Source: Bacillus manliponensis
GTDB taxonomy: Bacteria; Bacillota; Bacilli; Bacillales; Bacillaceae_G
NCBI RefSeq assembly: GCF_000712595.1
Contig: NZ_JOTN01000006.1
Coordinates: forward strand, 62,001-126,000
Direction: 5' to 3'
DNA length: 64,000 bases
Shown: positions 1 to 7,990 of the stretch, in pieces
Layout of the letters: every line of letters begins with the position of its first letter
How positions within the stretch are numbered: the stretch's first letter is position 1
The notes under the pieces: model-generated
Databases searched by the model: none
What the model was told of the DNA's origin: nothing
The model's input: only the letters and a program-made list of their open reading frames with translations
Translations under genes and position numbers: made by a program

Positions 1-1
1 A

Positions 2-430
2 AAAGAAAATGTGCGTATTTTTCAAAACGCAAGACAAGCTCTCCATGCAAATTTTCGACCGTGTAAACGTTGTAAGCCTACTAATGAGAAATTGCCTGAT
101 AGTGAGTGGGTGGCTTTTATCACTGAATATATTGATAAAAATTTTACAGAAAAATTAAATCTAGAAACGTTAGCAGATATTGCTCACGGGAGCCCTTATC
201 ATTTGCATCGAACATTTAAAAAGATTAAAGGCATCACACCAGTTGAATATATCCAGCAGGTTAGATTAAATGCTGCTAAAGAGTATTTGATTCAAACAAA
301 TAAAGCGATTGCAGATATCGCCATATGTGCAGGTATGCCTAACACGCCCTATTTTATTACTTTATTTAAAAAGAAAACAGGACGTACACCAGCACAATTT
401 CGTCAAATGAGTAAAATGGAGGAAATGTAA
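2..430 (+). CDS. adaA: AdaA, methylphosphotriester-DNA methyltransferase / AraC-type activator (5' end missing)
   Basis: Partial gene entering from the left edge. The frame is open from base 2 and reads KENVRIFQNARQAL, a typical Ada N-terminal domain interior. The following FRPCKRCKP carries the last two of the four zinc-binding cysteines of the Ada metal-binding domain. An AraC-type helix-turn-helix domain follows (IADIAICAGMPNTPYFITLFKKKTGRTPAQFR). AdaA takes methyl groups from DNA phosphotriesters and then activates the adaptive response to alkylation. The next gene, adaB, starts one base after this stop, so the two are co-transcribed, as in B. subtilis. The GTG at base 11 is internal and not the real start. 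Confidence 0.93.
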   Translation, partial: KENVRIFQNARQALHANFRPCKRCKPTNEKLPDSEWVAFITEYIDKNFTEKLNLETLADIAHGSPYHLHRTFKKIKGITPVEYIQQVRLNAAKEYLIQTNKAIADIAICAGMPNTPYFITLFKKKTGRTPAQFRQMSKMEEM

Positions 431-431
431 A

Positions 432-971
432 ATGGAATTAAAGAATAAACAAACCCTTTATTGGTCTTTGCTAAAGTTTAAGGATTTGAATTTTTATATT
501 GCTTCAACATCTAAGGGACTTGTGTTTGTTGGCTCACAGAACAAGCCATTCGAGGAGTTGTCAGAATGGGCTAGAAAACACTTTACGGGAAGTCCTCTTG
601 TTGAAGATGATGATAAGCTTGAACCCTATGCGGTTGAAATCACCCAGTATTTAGAAGGGAAACGGAAAACATTTACTGTCCCATTTGATTACAATGGAAC
701 AGCATTCCAGGTTGCAGTCTGGAACGCACTTTGTGAAATTCCGTTCGGGCAGACTAAATCTTATTCCGATATTGCAAATTATATAAATAAACCAGCAGCT
801 GTCCGAGCTGTAGGGGCGGCGATTGGAGCTAACCCAGTATTAATCGCCGTACCATGTCATCGTGTAGTAGGAAAGAATGGATCATTAACCGGTTATCGTG
901 GCGGATTAGAAATGAAGGCACTGCTTTTGGATCTCGAAAGACAAGGTTCATCTAGCAATGATTATAATTGA
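432..971 (+). CDS. adaB: AdaB, O6-methylguanine-DNA methyltransferase
   Basis: 179-residue suicide methyltransferase that moves the alkyl group from O6-methylguanine to its own cysteine. The active-site motif PCHRVVG is clear, preceded by the MGMT DNA-binding wing (YSDIANYINKPAAVRAVGAAIGANP). Length fits the Ogt/AdaB family. The start ATG lies one base after the adaA stop, with GGAGG at 419-423 inside the end of adaA, so translation is probably coupled. It forms the alkylation-repair operon with adaA. Confidence 0.95.
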   Translation: MELKNKQTLYWSLLKFKDLNFYIASTSKGLVFVGSQNKPFEELSEWARKHFTGSPLVEDDDKLEPYAVEITQYLEGKRKTFTVPFDYNGTAFQVAVWNALCEIPFGQTKSYSDIANYINKPAAVRAVGAAIGANPVLIAVPCHRVVGKNGSLTGYRGGLEMKALLLDLERQGSSSNDYN

Positions 972-1000
972 CGTACAATGAATGGAATGGAGGGTGACAG

Positions 1001-1720
1001 ATGAAACATTTCACAATTGGTCAGCTAGCAAAACATACAAACGTCACAATTCGAACGTTACGTTATTATGACAAAATCAATTTATTAATACCAAGTGATT
1101 ACAAAGAAGGCGGACACCGATTATATAGTGTGGAAGATTTACAACGGTTACAACAAATTCAGTCATTAAAGTTTATCGGCTTATCTTTAAAGGAGATTGA
1201 TGAATTTTTACAAAAGAAATCGGTTGAACAGGAGCACTTGGAAAAGTCCATTCGTTTTAAAAAGAAAGAATTGTTAGCAAAACGAGCTGAAATTGAAAAA
1301 ATGATAGAGCAGTTGGATCATATGGAGACAATGATTGAAGATAGAGAGTGTGTAGATATAAGTATATTTTGCTTTATCATCCATTCAATCATTTGGGAGG
1401 AAGCGCACTTAGATGACTTCGCTTATCTTAAAGAATCAGTTTATGATTCTATTACAGCCCAGAAACGAAAAGAAATAGATAAGAATTTTTTTCACTTATA
1501 TACAGAAGTAAAGGTCCATGTTGCAAATGAAGTGTCTCCATCTTCTTTGCAGGCACAGCAGCTTATAAAAGAGATTATGGAAAATGTAAAACAATTATCT
1601 TTGTTCGACAAAGAAAAAAGTTCTTTAGCAAAAGTGAAAGACACAAATATATATAATCCCTTTACAAAAGAAGAAGCATCTTTCCTGCAAGAAGCGCTAA
1701 TTTACTTCACACAAGAATAA
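1001..1720 (+). CDS. MerR-family transcriptional regulator
   Basis: 239 residues. N-terminal MerR winged helix ([20 protein letters not shown], ending near residue 70), then a long charged coiled coil (residues about 75-115). The C-terminal region lacks the cysteines of metal sensors and is of the kind that binds organic ligands or acts as dimer support. SD GGAGGG precedes the ATG by 6-8 bases. It lies 29 bases after adaB and upstream of the AAC(3)-like gene. A ligand cannot be named from sequence. Confidence 0.85.
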   Translation: MKHFTIGQLAKHTNVTIRTLRYYDKINLLIPSDYKEGGHRLYSVEDLQRLQQIQSLKFIGLSLKEIDEFLQKKSVEQEHLEKSIRFKKKELLAKRAEIEKMIEQLDHMETMIEDRECVDISIFCFIIHSIIWEEAHLDDFAYLKESVYDSITAQKRKEIDKNFFHLYTEVKVHVANEVSPSSLQAQQLIKEIMENVKQLSLFDKEKSSLAKVKDTNIYNPFTKEEASFLQEALIYFTQE

Positions 1721-1809
1721 TAGAGAATTCCGGATTAAAAAGTAAGAAAAATATGATAATATACAATTGTAATGTAAAAATATGTTTTTTGAATATCGGA
1801 GGGGTATGT

Positions 1810-2610
1810 ATGTCAGCAAAGGATTTAGTTGCAGCAACCGCATTACCAAATACAGTAGATACGATTGCACAGGATTTACAAAAACTAGGTGTAACAAAAG
1901 GAATGACAATCATCGTTCATTCTTCGCTTCGTTCACTTGGCTGGGTATGCGGGGGACAAGTTGCGGTTGTAGAAGCATTAATGAAAGTCGTAACAGAAGA
2001 AGGAACAATTGTAATGCCAACACAATCATCTGATTTATCTGATCCAAAAAATTGGGAAAATCCGCCCGTTCCAAAAGAGTGGTGGGAGATTATTCGTAAT
2101 AATGTACCATTGTTTAATCCGGAAACAACGCCAACGCGTAGCATGGGAAAGGTCGTTGAATGTTTCCGTACATATTCTGGAGTGAAACGAAGTAATCATC
2201 CGTTACATAGCTTTGCCGCATGGGGGAAATATGCGGATTGGATTACGAAAGAACAAGCGCTATTTCCTAGCTTTGGAGAAGATTCACCACTTAGAAAAAT
2301 ATATGATTTAGATGGATATGTGTTATTACTTGGTGTGGATCATGATTCTAATACATCTATGCATTTATCCGAAGTACGTGCTGGGGTTCGTGAACTAGTT
2401 GATATTGGTGCACCATTACTTGAGAATGATGTACGTATTTGGAAAGAGTATAAAGAGTTTGATTATGATTCTGATGACTTCGAACAAATTGGAAAGCAAT
2501 TTGATGAAACGAGTTTCGTAACAATTGGGAACGTTGGGAATGCGACATGTAAACTTATGAAACAGCGCGAAGCAGTTGATTTTGCAACGAAATGGTTTTT
2601 AGAAAGATAA
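1810..2610 (+). CDS. AAC(3)-family aminoglycoside N3-acetyltransferase-like protein
   Basis: 266 residues. Family signature [14 protein letters not shown] near the N-terminus for acetyl-CoA binding, followed by the conserved histidine region HPLHSF and [14 protein letters not shown], both typical of AAC(3). The family transfers acetyl from acetyl-CoA to the 3-amino group of aminoglycosides, but chromosomal B. cereus-group homologues are not necessarily resistance enzymes and the natural substrate is unknown. The open frame extends upstream to 1753. ATG 1810 was chosen because GGAGGGG lies a few bases before it. A CoaB-like gene follows after 26 bases. Confidence 0.85.
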   Translation: MSAKDLVAATALPNTVDTIAQDLQKLGVTKGMTIIVHSSLRSLGWVCGGQVAVVEALMKVVTEEGTIVMPTQSSDLSDPKNWENPPVPKEWWEIIRNNVPLFNPETTPTRSMGKVVECFRTYSGVKRSNHPLHSFAAWGKYADWITKEQALFPSFGEDSPLRKIYDLDGYVLLLGVDHDSNTSMHLSEVRAGVRELVDIGAPLLENDVRIWKEYKEFDYDSDDFEQIGKQFDETSFVTIGNVGNATCKLMKQREAVDFATKWFLER

Positions 2611-2636
2611 TGTGAATGAGAAACGAGGCATATAAT

Positions 2637-3320
2637 ATGAAGGGAAAAAAAGTATTAATTACGAGTGGTGGATGTCTAGAAAAGTGGGATGACGTACGTG
2701 GGCATACGAACTTAGCAAAAGGGACGATTGGAAGATTAATAGCGGAAGAAGCACTTGCAGAAGGTGCACAAGTTATATACTTACATGGTTATTTCGCTGA
2801 AAAACCAAATGGTGATCATCATGCATTAGAATTGCATCCATTTGAAGGAATTATTGATTTACAGGAGAAGATGAAAAGTATTATTGTAAATGAACAAATT
2901 GATGTTGTCATTATGGCAGCTGCGGGGTCAGATTGGATTGTTGATAAAATGTATGATCAAGATGGGAATTTACTTGATGAACAAGGGAAAATTTCAAGTG
3001 ATACCGCGCCGGTTATTCATTTTAAAAAAGCTCCAAAAGTGTTAAAGCAAATTAAAGATTGGGATGCGAACTTATTTTTAATTGGTTTTAAGCTAGAGAG
3101 TGGAGTACATACAGATGAGTTAATAAACCGAGCGAATACAAGAATGGATGGTGCAAGAGCAGATGTGATGGTTGCTAATGCAGCAGATTCTTTGTATACG
3201 CGTGCTGCTATGCATTACATCTTGCAAAAAGGTGAAGAACCAATTGTATGTAATGGAAAAGATGAAACAGCAAAAGCAATTGTTCGTGTTATAAAATCAG
3301 CGAATGTAGTGAGTCTGTAA
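2637..3320 (+). CDS. CoaB-like (phosphopantothenate-cysteine ligase-type) Rossmann protein
   Basis: 227 residues. It starts KKVLITSGGCLEKWDDVR, like the nucleotide-binding domain of phosphopantothenoylcysteine synthetase (CoaB), and retains the MAAAGSDWIVD and ANAADSLYTR regions. The decarboxylase (CoaC) half of normal CoaBC is absent, so this is a stand-alone CoaB-type paralogue and not the housekeeping enzyme. ATG 2637 is preferred to the one at 2616 because GAGG precedes it at proper spacing. It probably shares a transcript with the AAC(3)-like gene. A role in local CoA supply is speculation. Confidence 0.65.
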   Translation: MKGKKVLITSGGCLEKWDDVRGHTNLAKGTIGRLIAEEALAEGAQVIYLHGYFAEKPNGDHHALELHPFEGIIDLQEKMKSIIVNEQIDVVIMAAAGSDWIVDKMYDQDGNLLDEQGKISSDTAPVIHFKKAPKVLKQIKDWDANLFLIGFKLESGVHTDELINRANTRMDGARADVMVANAADSLYTRAAMHYILQKGEEPIVCNGKDETAKAIVRVIKSANVVSL

Positions 3321-3344
3321 CAAGTTACAGAAAGGAGCGGGAGG

Positions 3345-3818
3345 ATGGAAGGGTTACTAAAACAAGCAATTCAGCTACGAGAAGAGGGGGAACTTTTGCA
3401 ATCCAAAGAGATATTAGTAGGATTAGCAAGGTTTACAAAGTATCCTGAGGTATGCTATCAATGTGCATGGACGCATGATGCGATGGGATTAGAAGTAGAG
3501 GCGGCACCTTACTATGAACGAGCGATTGAACTTGGACTAGAAGGTGAGAGCTTACGCGGAGCATATATTGGGTTAGGAAGTACATATCGTGTAATTGGCG
3601 AATATGATAAAGCGATTGCAACGCTGCAAGCGGGGTTAAATCGTTATCCAGATGATGATGTGATGAAAGTGTTTTTAGCAATGGCAAAGTATAATATAAA
3701 TGAGAATGAAGAAGCGATGAAGCTACTGCTTGAGCTTGTTGTGAAAATTAAGGGTGTTGAAGAATTTAAAAAGCCAATCTTATTTTATAAAGACCATTTA
3801 AGTGAGGTATTTAAATAG
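3345..3818 (+). CDS. Tetratricopeptide-repeat protein
   Basis: 157 residues with about three TPR units: residues 1-30 (degenerate), 35-65 (YQCAWTHDAMGLEVEAAPYYERAIELG) and 73-105 (GAYIGLGSTYRVIGEYDKAIATLQAGLNRYP). TPRs are helical protein-binding scaffolds. No enzyme domain or signal peptide is present. SD GGAGCGGGAGG sits just before the ATG. It is co-oriented with the genes on both sides, 24 bases after the CoaB-like gene and 10 bases before the membrane gene, suggesting one operon. The partner is unknown. Confidence 0.8.
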   Translation: MEGLLKQAIQLREEGELLQSKEILVGLARFTKYPEVCYQCAWTHDAMGLEVEAAPYYERAIELGLEGESLRGAYIGLGSTYRVIGEYDKAIATLQAGLNRYPDDDVMKVFLAMAKYNINENEEAMKLLLELVVKIKGVEEFKKPILFYKDHLSEVFK

Positions 3819-3828
3819 GGGTGGAAAT

Positions 3829-4878
3829 ATGGAACAAACGCTATCAAAAAAAAGATGGATAAGCTGGTTTGCGATTATAAGTGTAATTGCTCTATCTAAC
3901 TATCTTGCCTACACATTGCCAGTTATGGAACCTGTCCCAAAAGAAATGGCACTTGGATCTTTACTAGATTTCATGTTTGTCATTCCTGTTGTGACGTATT
4001 TTCTCGTTATACGAAAAAGATATTCATTAAAATATATGCTCCCAGTTGTTGTAATTGGTTACATTGCGGCGAAATTCATTATTCCAAGTGAATATATGCA
4101 GTCTTATCATTATCTCACGTATGCTGTGATAGCAGGGGAAGTTGCATTTGTATGTTTGCAGCTATATATTGTGTATAAAATTGCTCGTAAACTACCAAAG
4201 GTTATTCAAATATATAAGCAACATAAACAGCAGTCTCCTTCTTTTTCATATGCGATAGAAAAAGCTACCTATCAAACTTTACCACGAAATCGAACTGTAG
4301 ATGTGTTGTTAGCGGAATGTAAGCTGTTTTACTATGCGCTTTTTTCTTGGAGGAAAAAAGTACAATTAAGTGAAAATACATTTACGTATCATCAAAAAAC
4401 AGGTGCCATTGCGTTTTACATTATGATCATTCATGGTCTTGTAATTGAAACAATTGGTTTTCACTTTTTGATTCATCAGTGGAGTCCAGTTGTATCGTGG
4501 GTTTTACTCGCTTTGAACATATATGGATTCTTGTTTTTATTAGCTGAAATTCAAGCAATTCGTTTGAATCCTTATAGAATTACAGAAAACGAGATTATTT
4601 TACAAGTTGGACTAACGAAAAAAGTAACAGTCCCATTTCATAAAATAAAGAGTATCCATCGTTACAAAGAAACAGAGCAAGAAAAGAAAGATGTATTTGA
4701 GGCAACAATAAAAGAGTTTATAGAAGAACCACCAACATTTGAAATCACGTTAACAGAGCCAGTGCAAGCACATTTTTTATACGGAATTCAGCGTGAGATA
4801 AGTTGTATTCATTTGAATGTGGATGATCAACAAAAGTTTTTTCATATGATGAAAGAAAAAATTGAAAGTAATACATAA
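3829..4878 (+). CDS. Multispanning membrane protein, function unknown
   Basis: 349 residues with about six hydrophobic segments in two blocks: residues about 14-130 (four segments) and 190-245 (two). A hydrophilic PH-like or bPH2-like stretch follows (YRITENEIILQVGLTKKVTVPFHKIKSI). Homologues in this group are sometimes labelled beta-carotene 15,15'-monooxygenase, but no carotenoid oxygenase histidine pattern is visible, so I do not use that name. ATG 3829 is preferred to 3802 because GGGGTGG lies directly upstream. Last gene of the 1810-4878 run. Confidence 0.6.
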   Translation: MEQTLSKKRWISWFAIISVIALSNYLAYTLPVMEPVPKEMALGSLLDFMFVIPVVTYFLVIRKRYSLKYMLPVVVIGYIAAKFIIPSEYMQSYHYLTYAVIAGEVAFVCLQLYIVYKIARKLPKVIQIYKQHKQQSPSFSYAIEKATYQTLPRNRTVDVLLAECKLFYYALFSWRKKVQLSENTFTYHQKTGAIAFYIMIIHGLVIETIGFHFLIHQWSPVVSWVLLALNIYGFLFLLAEIQAIRLNPYRITENEIILQVGLTKKVTVPFHKIKSIHRYKETEQEKKDVFEATIKEFIEEPPTFEITLTEPVQAHFLYGIQREISCIHLNVDDQQKFFHMMKEKIESNT

Positions 4879-4881
4879 ATT

Positions 4882-4910
4882 TTGTTTTTTCGGAATTTAT
4901 GTATTATAAT
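4882..4910 (+). promoter_or_regulatory. Sigma-A promoter for the leader peptide and GNAT gene
   Basis: TTGTTT (4882-4887), 17-base spacer, TATAAT (4905-4910). It starts four bases after the stop of the upstream membrane gene, so the following leader and acetyltransferase form their own transcription unit. Predicted start near 4917. Confidence 0.75.
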
Positions 4911-4966
4911 GTTATACAAAAGAAATGAACGGTGAAAATAAAAAAGCGAAAAGGAGGAGTATCCAA

Positions 4967-5071
4967 ATGAAAAAACGATCGTTAAAGTTTTTAGCTGAAG
5001 GTGTTGGATACTCGTCTGCTGTTTTCTTTTCAAATGCAAATCACGGGAGAAGTGTGTCCAAAATTGGATAA
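4967..5071 (+). CDS. 34-residue leader peptide upstream of attenuator
   Basis: ATG 4967 has a near-perfect SD, AAGGAGGAG at 4950-4958. The peptide starts MKKRSLKFLAEGVGYSSAVF, has no membrane segment, and ends ...SVSKIG before TAA at 5069-5071. It is followed at once by a set of hairpins that can pair in two ways and by an intrinsic terminator, then by the GNAT gene. That position suggests a regulatory leader whose translation decides RNA folding. I do not recognise the peptide from any described attenuator. Confidence 0.6.
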   Translation: MKKRSLKFLAEGVGYSSAVFFSNANHGRSVSKIG

Positions 5072-5073
5072 CT

Positions 5074-5194
5074 GCGACCTTTATCCTTTCGATTTGTCAT
5101 AATCGAAAGAGGATACAGTGGAAATAAACAGCCACAGGTCGCTTCTGTGGTTATATATGTAACAGAAAAACCACAGGAAATCTGTGGTTTTTTT
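5074..5194 (+). promoter_or_regulatory. Predicted transcription attenuator with alternative hairpins
   Basis: Segments on the RNA: 1, GCGACCT (5074-5080); a strong hairpin ATCCTTTCGATT/AATCGAAAGAGGAT (5083-5114); 2, CCACAGGTCGC (5132-5142); 3, CTGTGGTT (5145-5152); 4, AACCACAG (5169-5176); 5, CTGTGGTTT plus T-run (5182-5194). Segment 1 pairs with the AGGTCGC of segment 2, freeing 3 to pair with 4 and block the terminator. If segment 1 is covered, 2 pairs with 3 and the 4:5 terminator forms. The pairings are read directly; the regulatory behaviour is inferred. Confidence 0.6.
5168..5194 (+). terminator. Intrinsic terminator inside the GNAT leader
   Basis: Nine-base stem AAACCACAG/CTGTGGTTT with a 5-base loop and seven T residues, only about 20 bases before the GNAT start. 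It lies between the promoter and its gene, as expected for an attenuator. Confidence 0.8.
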
Positions 5195-5215
5195 ATGAAA
5201 AAGGAGTGGAATAGG

Positions 5216-5767
5216 ATGAAATTAGACGGAGAAAACATTTATGTGAAATTTGCTGAGGAATGTGAAGCTGAAGCGATGTTAAAGCTTGAAGTGGATAACA
5301 GAGATTTCTTTCAAGCATTTACTGGTTTAAGAGATGAATCATTTTACACATATGATGGGCAAGTAAAGCGAATAAAAAAGGCAGCGGAATTAAGAAAAGA
5401 AGATCAAGACTATTTCTTCGTTATTTGTTCAAGAGAATCAGGAGAAGTCATAGGAGAAGTTCACCTTTTTGACGTTATAAGAGGAAATATACAAAGCTGC
5501 TGGATTGGTTATTTTTTAGATAAAGAGCAAAATGGAAAAGGATATATGTCGGAAGCGGTGAAGCTTGTTGTAGATTATGCTTTTTCACAGTTAAAATTCC
5601 ACCGCATTGAAGCAGGTGTGATGCCACATAATATCGGCTCTATAAAGGTACTGTTAAAAGCAGGGTTTCATAAAGAAGGGTTAGCCAAGAAAAATGTGAA
5701 GATTAATGGGCGATGGGAAGATCATCAAACGTTAGCAATTATTAATCCGGAAGATGAAGAAAATTAG
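5216..5767 (+). CDS. GNAT acetyltransferase, RimJ/RimL type
   Basis: 183 residues. Acetyl-CoA binding motif A is seen as IGYFLDKEQNGKGYMSEAV (Q-x-x-G-x-G/A type), followed by YAFSQLKFHRIEAGVMPHNIGSIKVLLKAGF, the standard end of a RimJ/RimL-like fold. The family acetylates protein N-termini or small molecules; the substrate is unknown. The open frame runs upstream through the terminator to 5147, but ATG 5216 with AAGGAG upstream is the only start with a good SD. Expression is probably set by the leader and attenuator at 4967-5194. Confidence 0.88.
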   Translation: MKLDGENIYVKFAEECEAEAMLKLEVDNRDFFQAFTGLRDESFYTYDGQVKRIKKAAELRKEDQDYFFVICSRESGEVIGEVHLFDVIRGNIQSCWIGYFLDKEQNGKGYMSEAVKLVVDYAFSQLKFHRIEAGVMPHNIGSIKVLLKAGFHKEGLAKKNVKINGRWEDHQTLAIINPEDEEN

Positions 5768-5819
5768 CACAAAAAATAAACAGAGATGATTGTTTTTCCA
5801 TCTCTGTTTATTTTTGTGC
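5767..5819. terminator. Terminator after GNAT gene, probably bidirectional
   Basis: Long stem of about 21 bp (GCACAAAAAATAAACAGAGATG with CATCTCTGTTTATTTTTGTGC) starting at the stop codon. A/T-rich stem bases on both sides allow use from either strand. The VanZ-like gene converges on it. Confidence 0.7.
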
Positions 5820-5948
5820 CTTTGTCTATCATATGCGATTTTTTTACAATCAAATCAGATGAAACTAGTTTTGCACCAAGTTCTCTTGACCATATTGATA
5901 GCTGTCTAATGTAATGAACTTCATATGTAATGGTATGATGTTAATTCT

Positions 5949-6869
5949 TCACTCCCACCAATGTTTCATTTCAGTGAATTCAACATCCCATAGTTTAGCA
6001 TTTCCAGAAACGATAATCGTAATTTCATTTACCTTTTCAAAAAATGGTAATTCCAAAAATTCTGCCCCGTTATTGAATTGTTCATTATACTGAGCTCTTA
6101 CGTTTCCATCTGCTAGTATAGTAACTTCTCCTTTGAAATCACCTTTGTCTAGAATGCCATAATAAGAATATAACGTCACACCTTCCTTGTTCCCTAAGAT
6201 GTAAGTATATGATTTGCTTTTACCACCTTCACTGTTATACACGTTCATTTTTGGTTCTATCTTCTGGCCTGCTACAGTGAAACTTGGAAGATTTTCAGTC
6301 ATAGGCATGGTTCCATTTATTTCTTTTACATCATGTAACGCTTGAACTGGGCTTTCTCTTTTCATTACAACATAATTGATGGTTTCTGAGATTGCGATTA
6401 TCCCAACTAGAAGAACAACAATAGATAGGGCCGAAGCAATCAATTTTTTATAAGAGATTTTTGAAGAAAATCCAACGCTATAGGCGATAAATCCTATCGC
6501 TGCACCTAATGTATTAGATATAACATCATCTACATCAAAACTGCCAAGATAAGTTAAAGCCTGCAGCAATTCTAGAACGAGAATTGTCAAGACAAACAAG
6601 GATATGAACTTCCTAAAGCTGAAACGATACAACAGAGGAATTACTATTCCAAAAGGGATAAAAGCAGCAATGTTTCCAAAGTCGTATACCCATGAAAAAG
6701 TTGGTTTTGGAAATTTCAGCGGAACTCCTTCCGGAACAAGCATGAATGTGTATCCATAATCGCTAGTTGCATGATCTACTCTATTAAAAGCAAAGAACAA
6801 AAAATATAAAATTAAAATCGTATATAAAATGGTTCCTGTAAGGATGAATTTCTGTAATTTCGTTTCCAT
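5949..6869 (-). CDS. VanZ-like family membrane protein
   Basis: 306 residues. N-terminal VanZ-like block with four membrane segments (residues about 10-30, 65-85, 88-108, 118-135) and the characteristic polar signature FNIxxFxPFG-like NIAAFIPFGIVIPLLY and DVDDVISNTLGAAIGF. A further membrane helix at about 145-165 is followed by a roughly 130-residue extracellular beta-rich tail, longer than in minimal VanZ proteins. VanZ in Enterococcus gives teicoplanin tolerance, but the general family role is unknown. SD AAGGAGAG precedes the ATG. It stands alone. Confidence 0.82.
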   Translation of the reverse strand: METKLQKFILTGTILYTILILYFLFFAFNRVDHATSDYGYTFMLVPEGVPLKFPKPTFSWVYDFGNIAAFIPFGIVIPLLYRFSFRKFISLFVLTILVLELLQALTYLGSFDVDDVISNTLGAAIGFIAYSVGFSSKISYKKLIASALSIVVLLVGIIAISETINYVVMKRESPVQALHDVKEINGTMPMTENLPSFTVAGQKIEPKMNVYNSEGGKSKSYTYILGNKEGVTLYSYYGILDKGDFKGEVTILADGNVRAQYNEQFNNGAEFLELPFFEKVNEITIIVSGNAKLWDVEFTEMKHWWE

Positions 6870-7050
6870 AATCTCTCCTTAATTCCGATATAGCATTTAC
6901 CATAAATCTTATCATCTTAAAATATCATTCAAAAAACGGAAATATGATAATTCCGGTTCGTTTTTTCGCACCAAGTAAACCAATCTTCTCTCACTTGCCA
7001 GTTATATCGAAACAAATGTAGCAAGTTCCTTCACCCCTTATAAGTATGTA

Positions 7051-7833
7051 CTACAACGCAAAAAACTTTTTCCTTTCAGCAGAAATCCAAGGTTGTAACT
7101 CCTTTTGATTTTCGTCTACTAATCTGTTGACGAGAACATCATGCCACACATAATTTTCAAGTAATGATATATGAACGGCATCATCTGTGTAAAAGGCATG
7201 TCCACCTTGATTTGCAGGATGCCCGTATATCATCTCTTTCCCATCAATAGAAATAATGAACCACTTTTTTTCACCGATGCTATCTATGTAGTCTGTTTGG
7301 CGGTGAATTACGAATTGTGGTAAAGGATTTTCTACACCCAAAACAATGCCTTTTAAGCTGCAAGTTTTTTGTTTTTCTTGGAAGTCATGAGCGAGTTGTG
7401 CGTACATAGAATCCCAGATTGATATAATAATTCGTTTTTCGGCGCGGCGGAGTAAAATGCGGCAAAAGGAAAGAATGTTTTCTTCACCTTTTAGTGTTGT
7501 AACGTACGTATTTGTTTTTGGTTCTTTATTTTCAAGTTGCTTTAACTCATGTTGGACATATGTGTACGTCTCTTCCCACTTTTGTTTTACAGAATTTAAA
7601 AATACTTCAACAGGGAGGGGAGAGTATTGGGCAGTCCCGTTAATTTCCTCTTTCATCACAATCCCTTTTTCCTCTAAAGCTTCTAATACTTCGTAAATTC
7701 GAGTACGTGGGACTCCCGATTGTTTACTAATTTGATAAGCTGTAGACGGCCCTAAATACACTAACGCTACATATGACTTTGCTTCATATTGGTTAAACCC
7801 AAGTGCTTGAACATTTTGTAAAATTTTATCCAT
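7051..7833 (-). CDS. TrmB-family transcriptional regulator
   Basis: 260 residues. N-terminal TrmB winged helix (ALGFNQYEAKSYVALVYLGPSTAYQISKQSGVPRTRIYEVLEAL), a coiled-coil linker, and a C-terminal phospholipase-D-like sensor domain (residues about 110-240, RIIISIWDSMYAQLAHDF). TrmB regulators usually sense sugars or related ligands; the ligand here is unknown. It is divergent from the TSUP transporter at 7991, with a palindrome between them that may be its operator. Confidence 0.85.
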   Translation of the reverse strand: MDKILQNVQALGFNQYEAKSYVALVYLGPSTAYQISKQSGVPRTRIYEVLEALEEKGIVMKEEINGTAQYSPLPVEVFLNSVKQKWEETYTYVQHELKQLENKEPKTNTYVTTLKGEENILSFCRILLRRAEKRIIISIWDSMYAQLAHDFQEKQKTCSLKGIVLGVENPLPQFVIHRQTDYIDSIGEKKWFIISIDGKEMIYGHPANQGGHAFYTDDAVHISLLENYVWHDVLVNRLVDENQKELQPWISAERKKFFAL

Positions 7834-7947
7834 ATAAATCCATCCTATGTATATATTTAACTTTAATAGTATCGTTATCTGGAAGTTTCGTAAATAAATG
7901 TTTTATTGGACAATGAAAATATTTTTACAAATTTGTGACAATTTGCT

Positions 7948-7973
7948 ATAGTAACCATTATAGGGGTTACTAT
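7948..7973. promoter_or_regulatory. Palindrome between TrmB regulator and TSUP transporter (candidate operator)
   Basis: Perfect 9-bp arms ATAGTAACC and GGTTACTAT separated by 8 bases, ending 17 bases before the transporter ATG. No T-run follows, so an operator is more likely than a terminator. Binding by the divergent TrmB protein is inferred from position only. Confidence 0.5.
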
Positions 7974-7990
7974 TTTATAGGGATGGAGAG

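Noticed and set aside
1810-2610. Reading the AAC(3)-like gene as a proven aminoglycoside-resistance determinant
   Set aside because: Sequence supports the family but not the substrate; chromosomal members in this group need not confer resistance.
3829-4878. Label 'beta-carotene 15,15'-monooxygenase' used for similar proteins
   Set aside because: The four iron-binding histidines of carotenoid oxygenases are not present; the protein is a membrane protein of unknown function.
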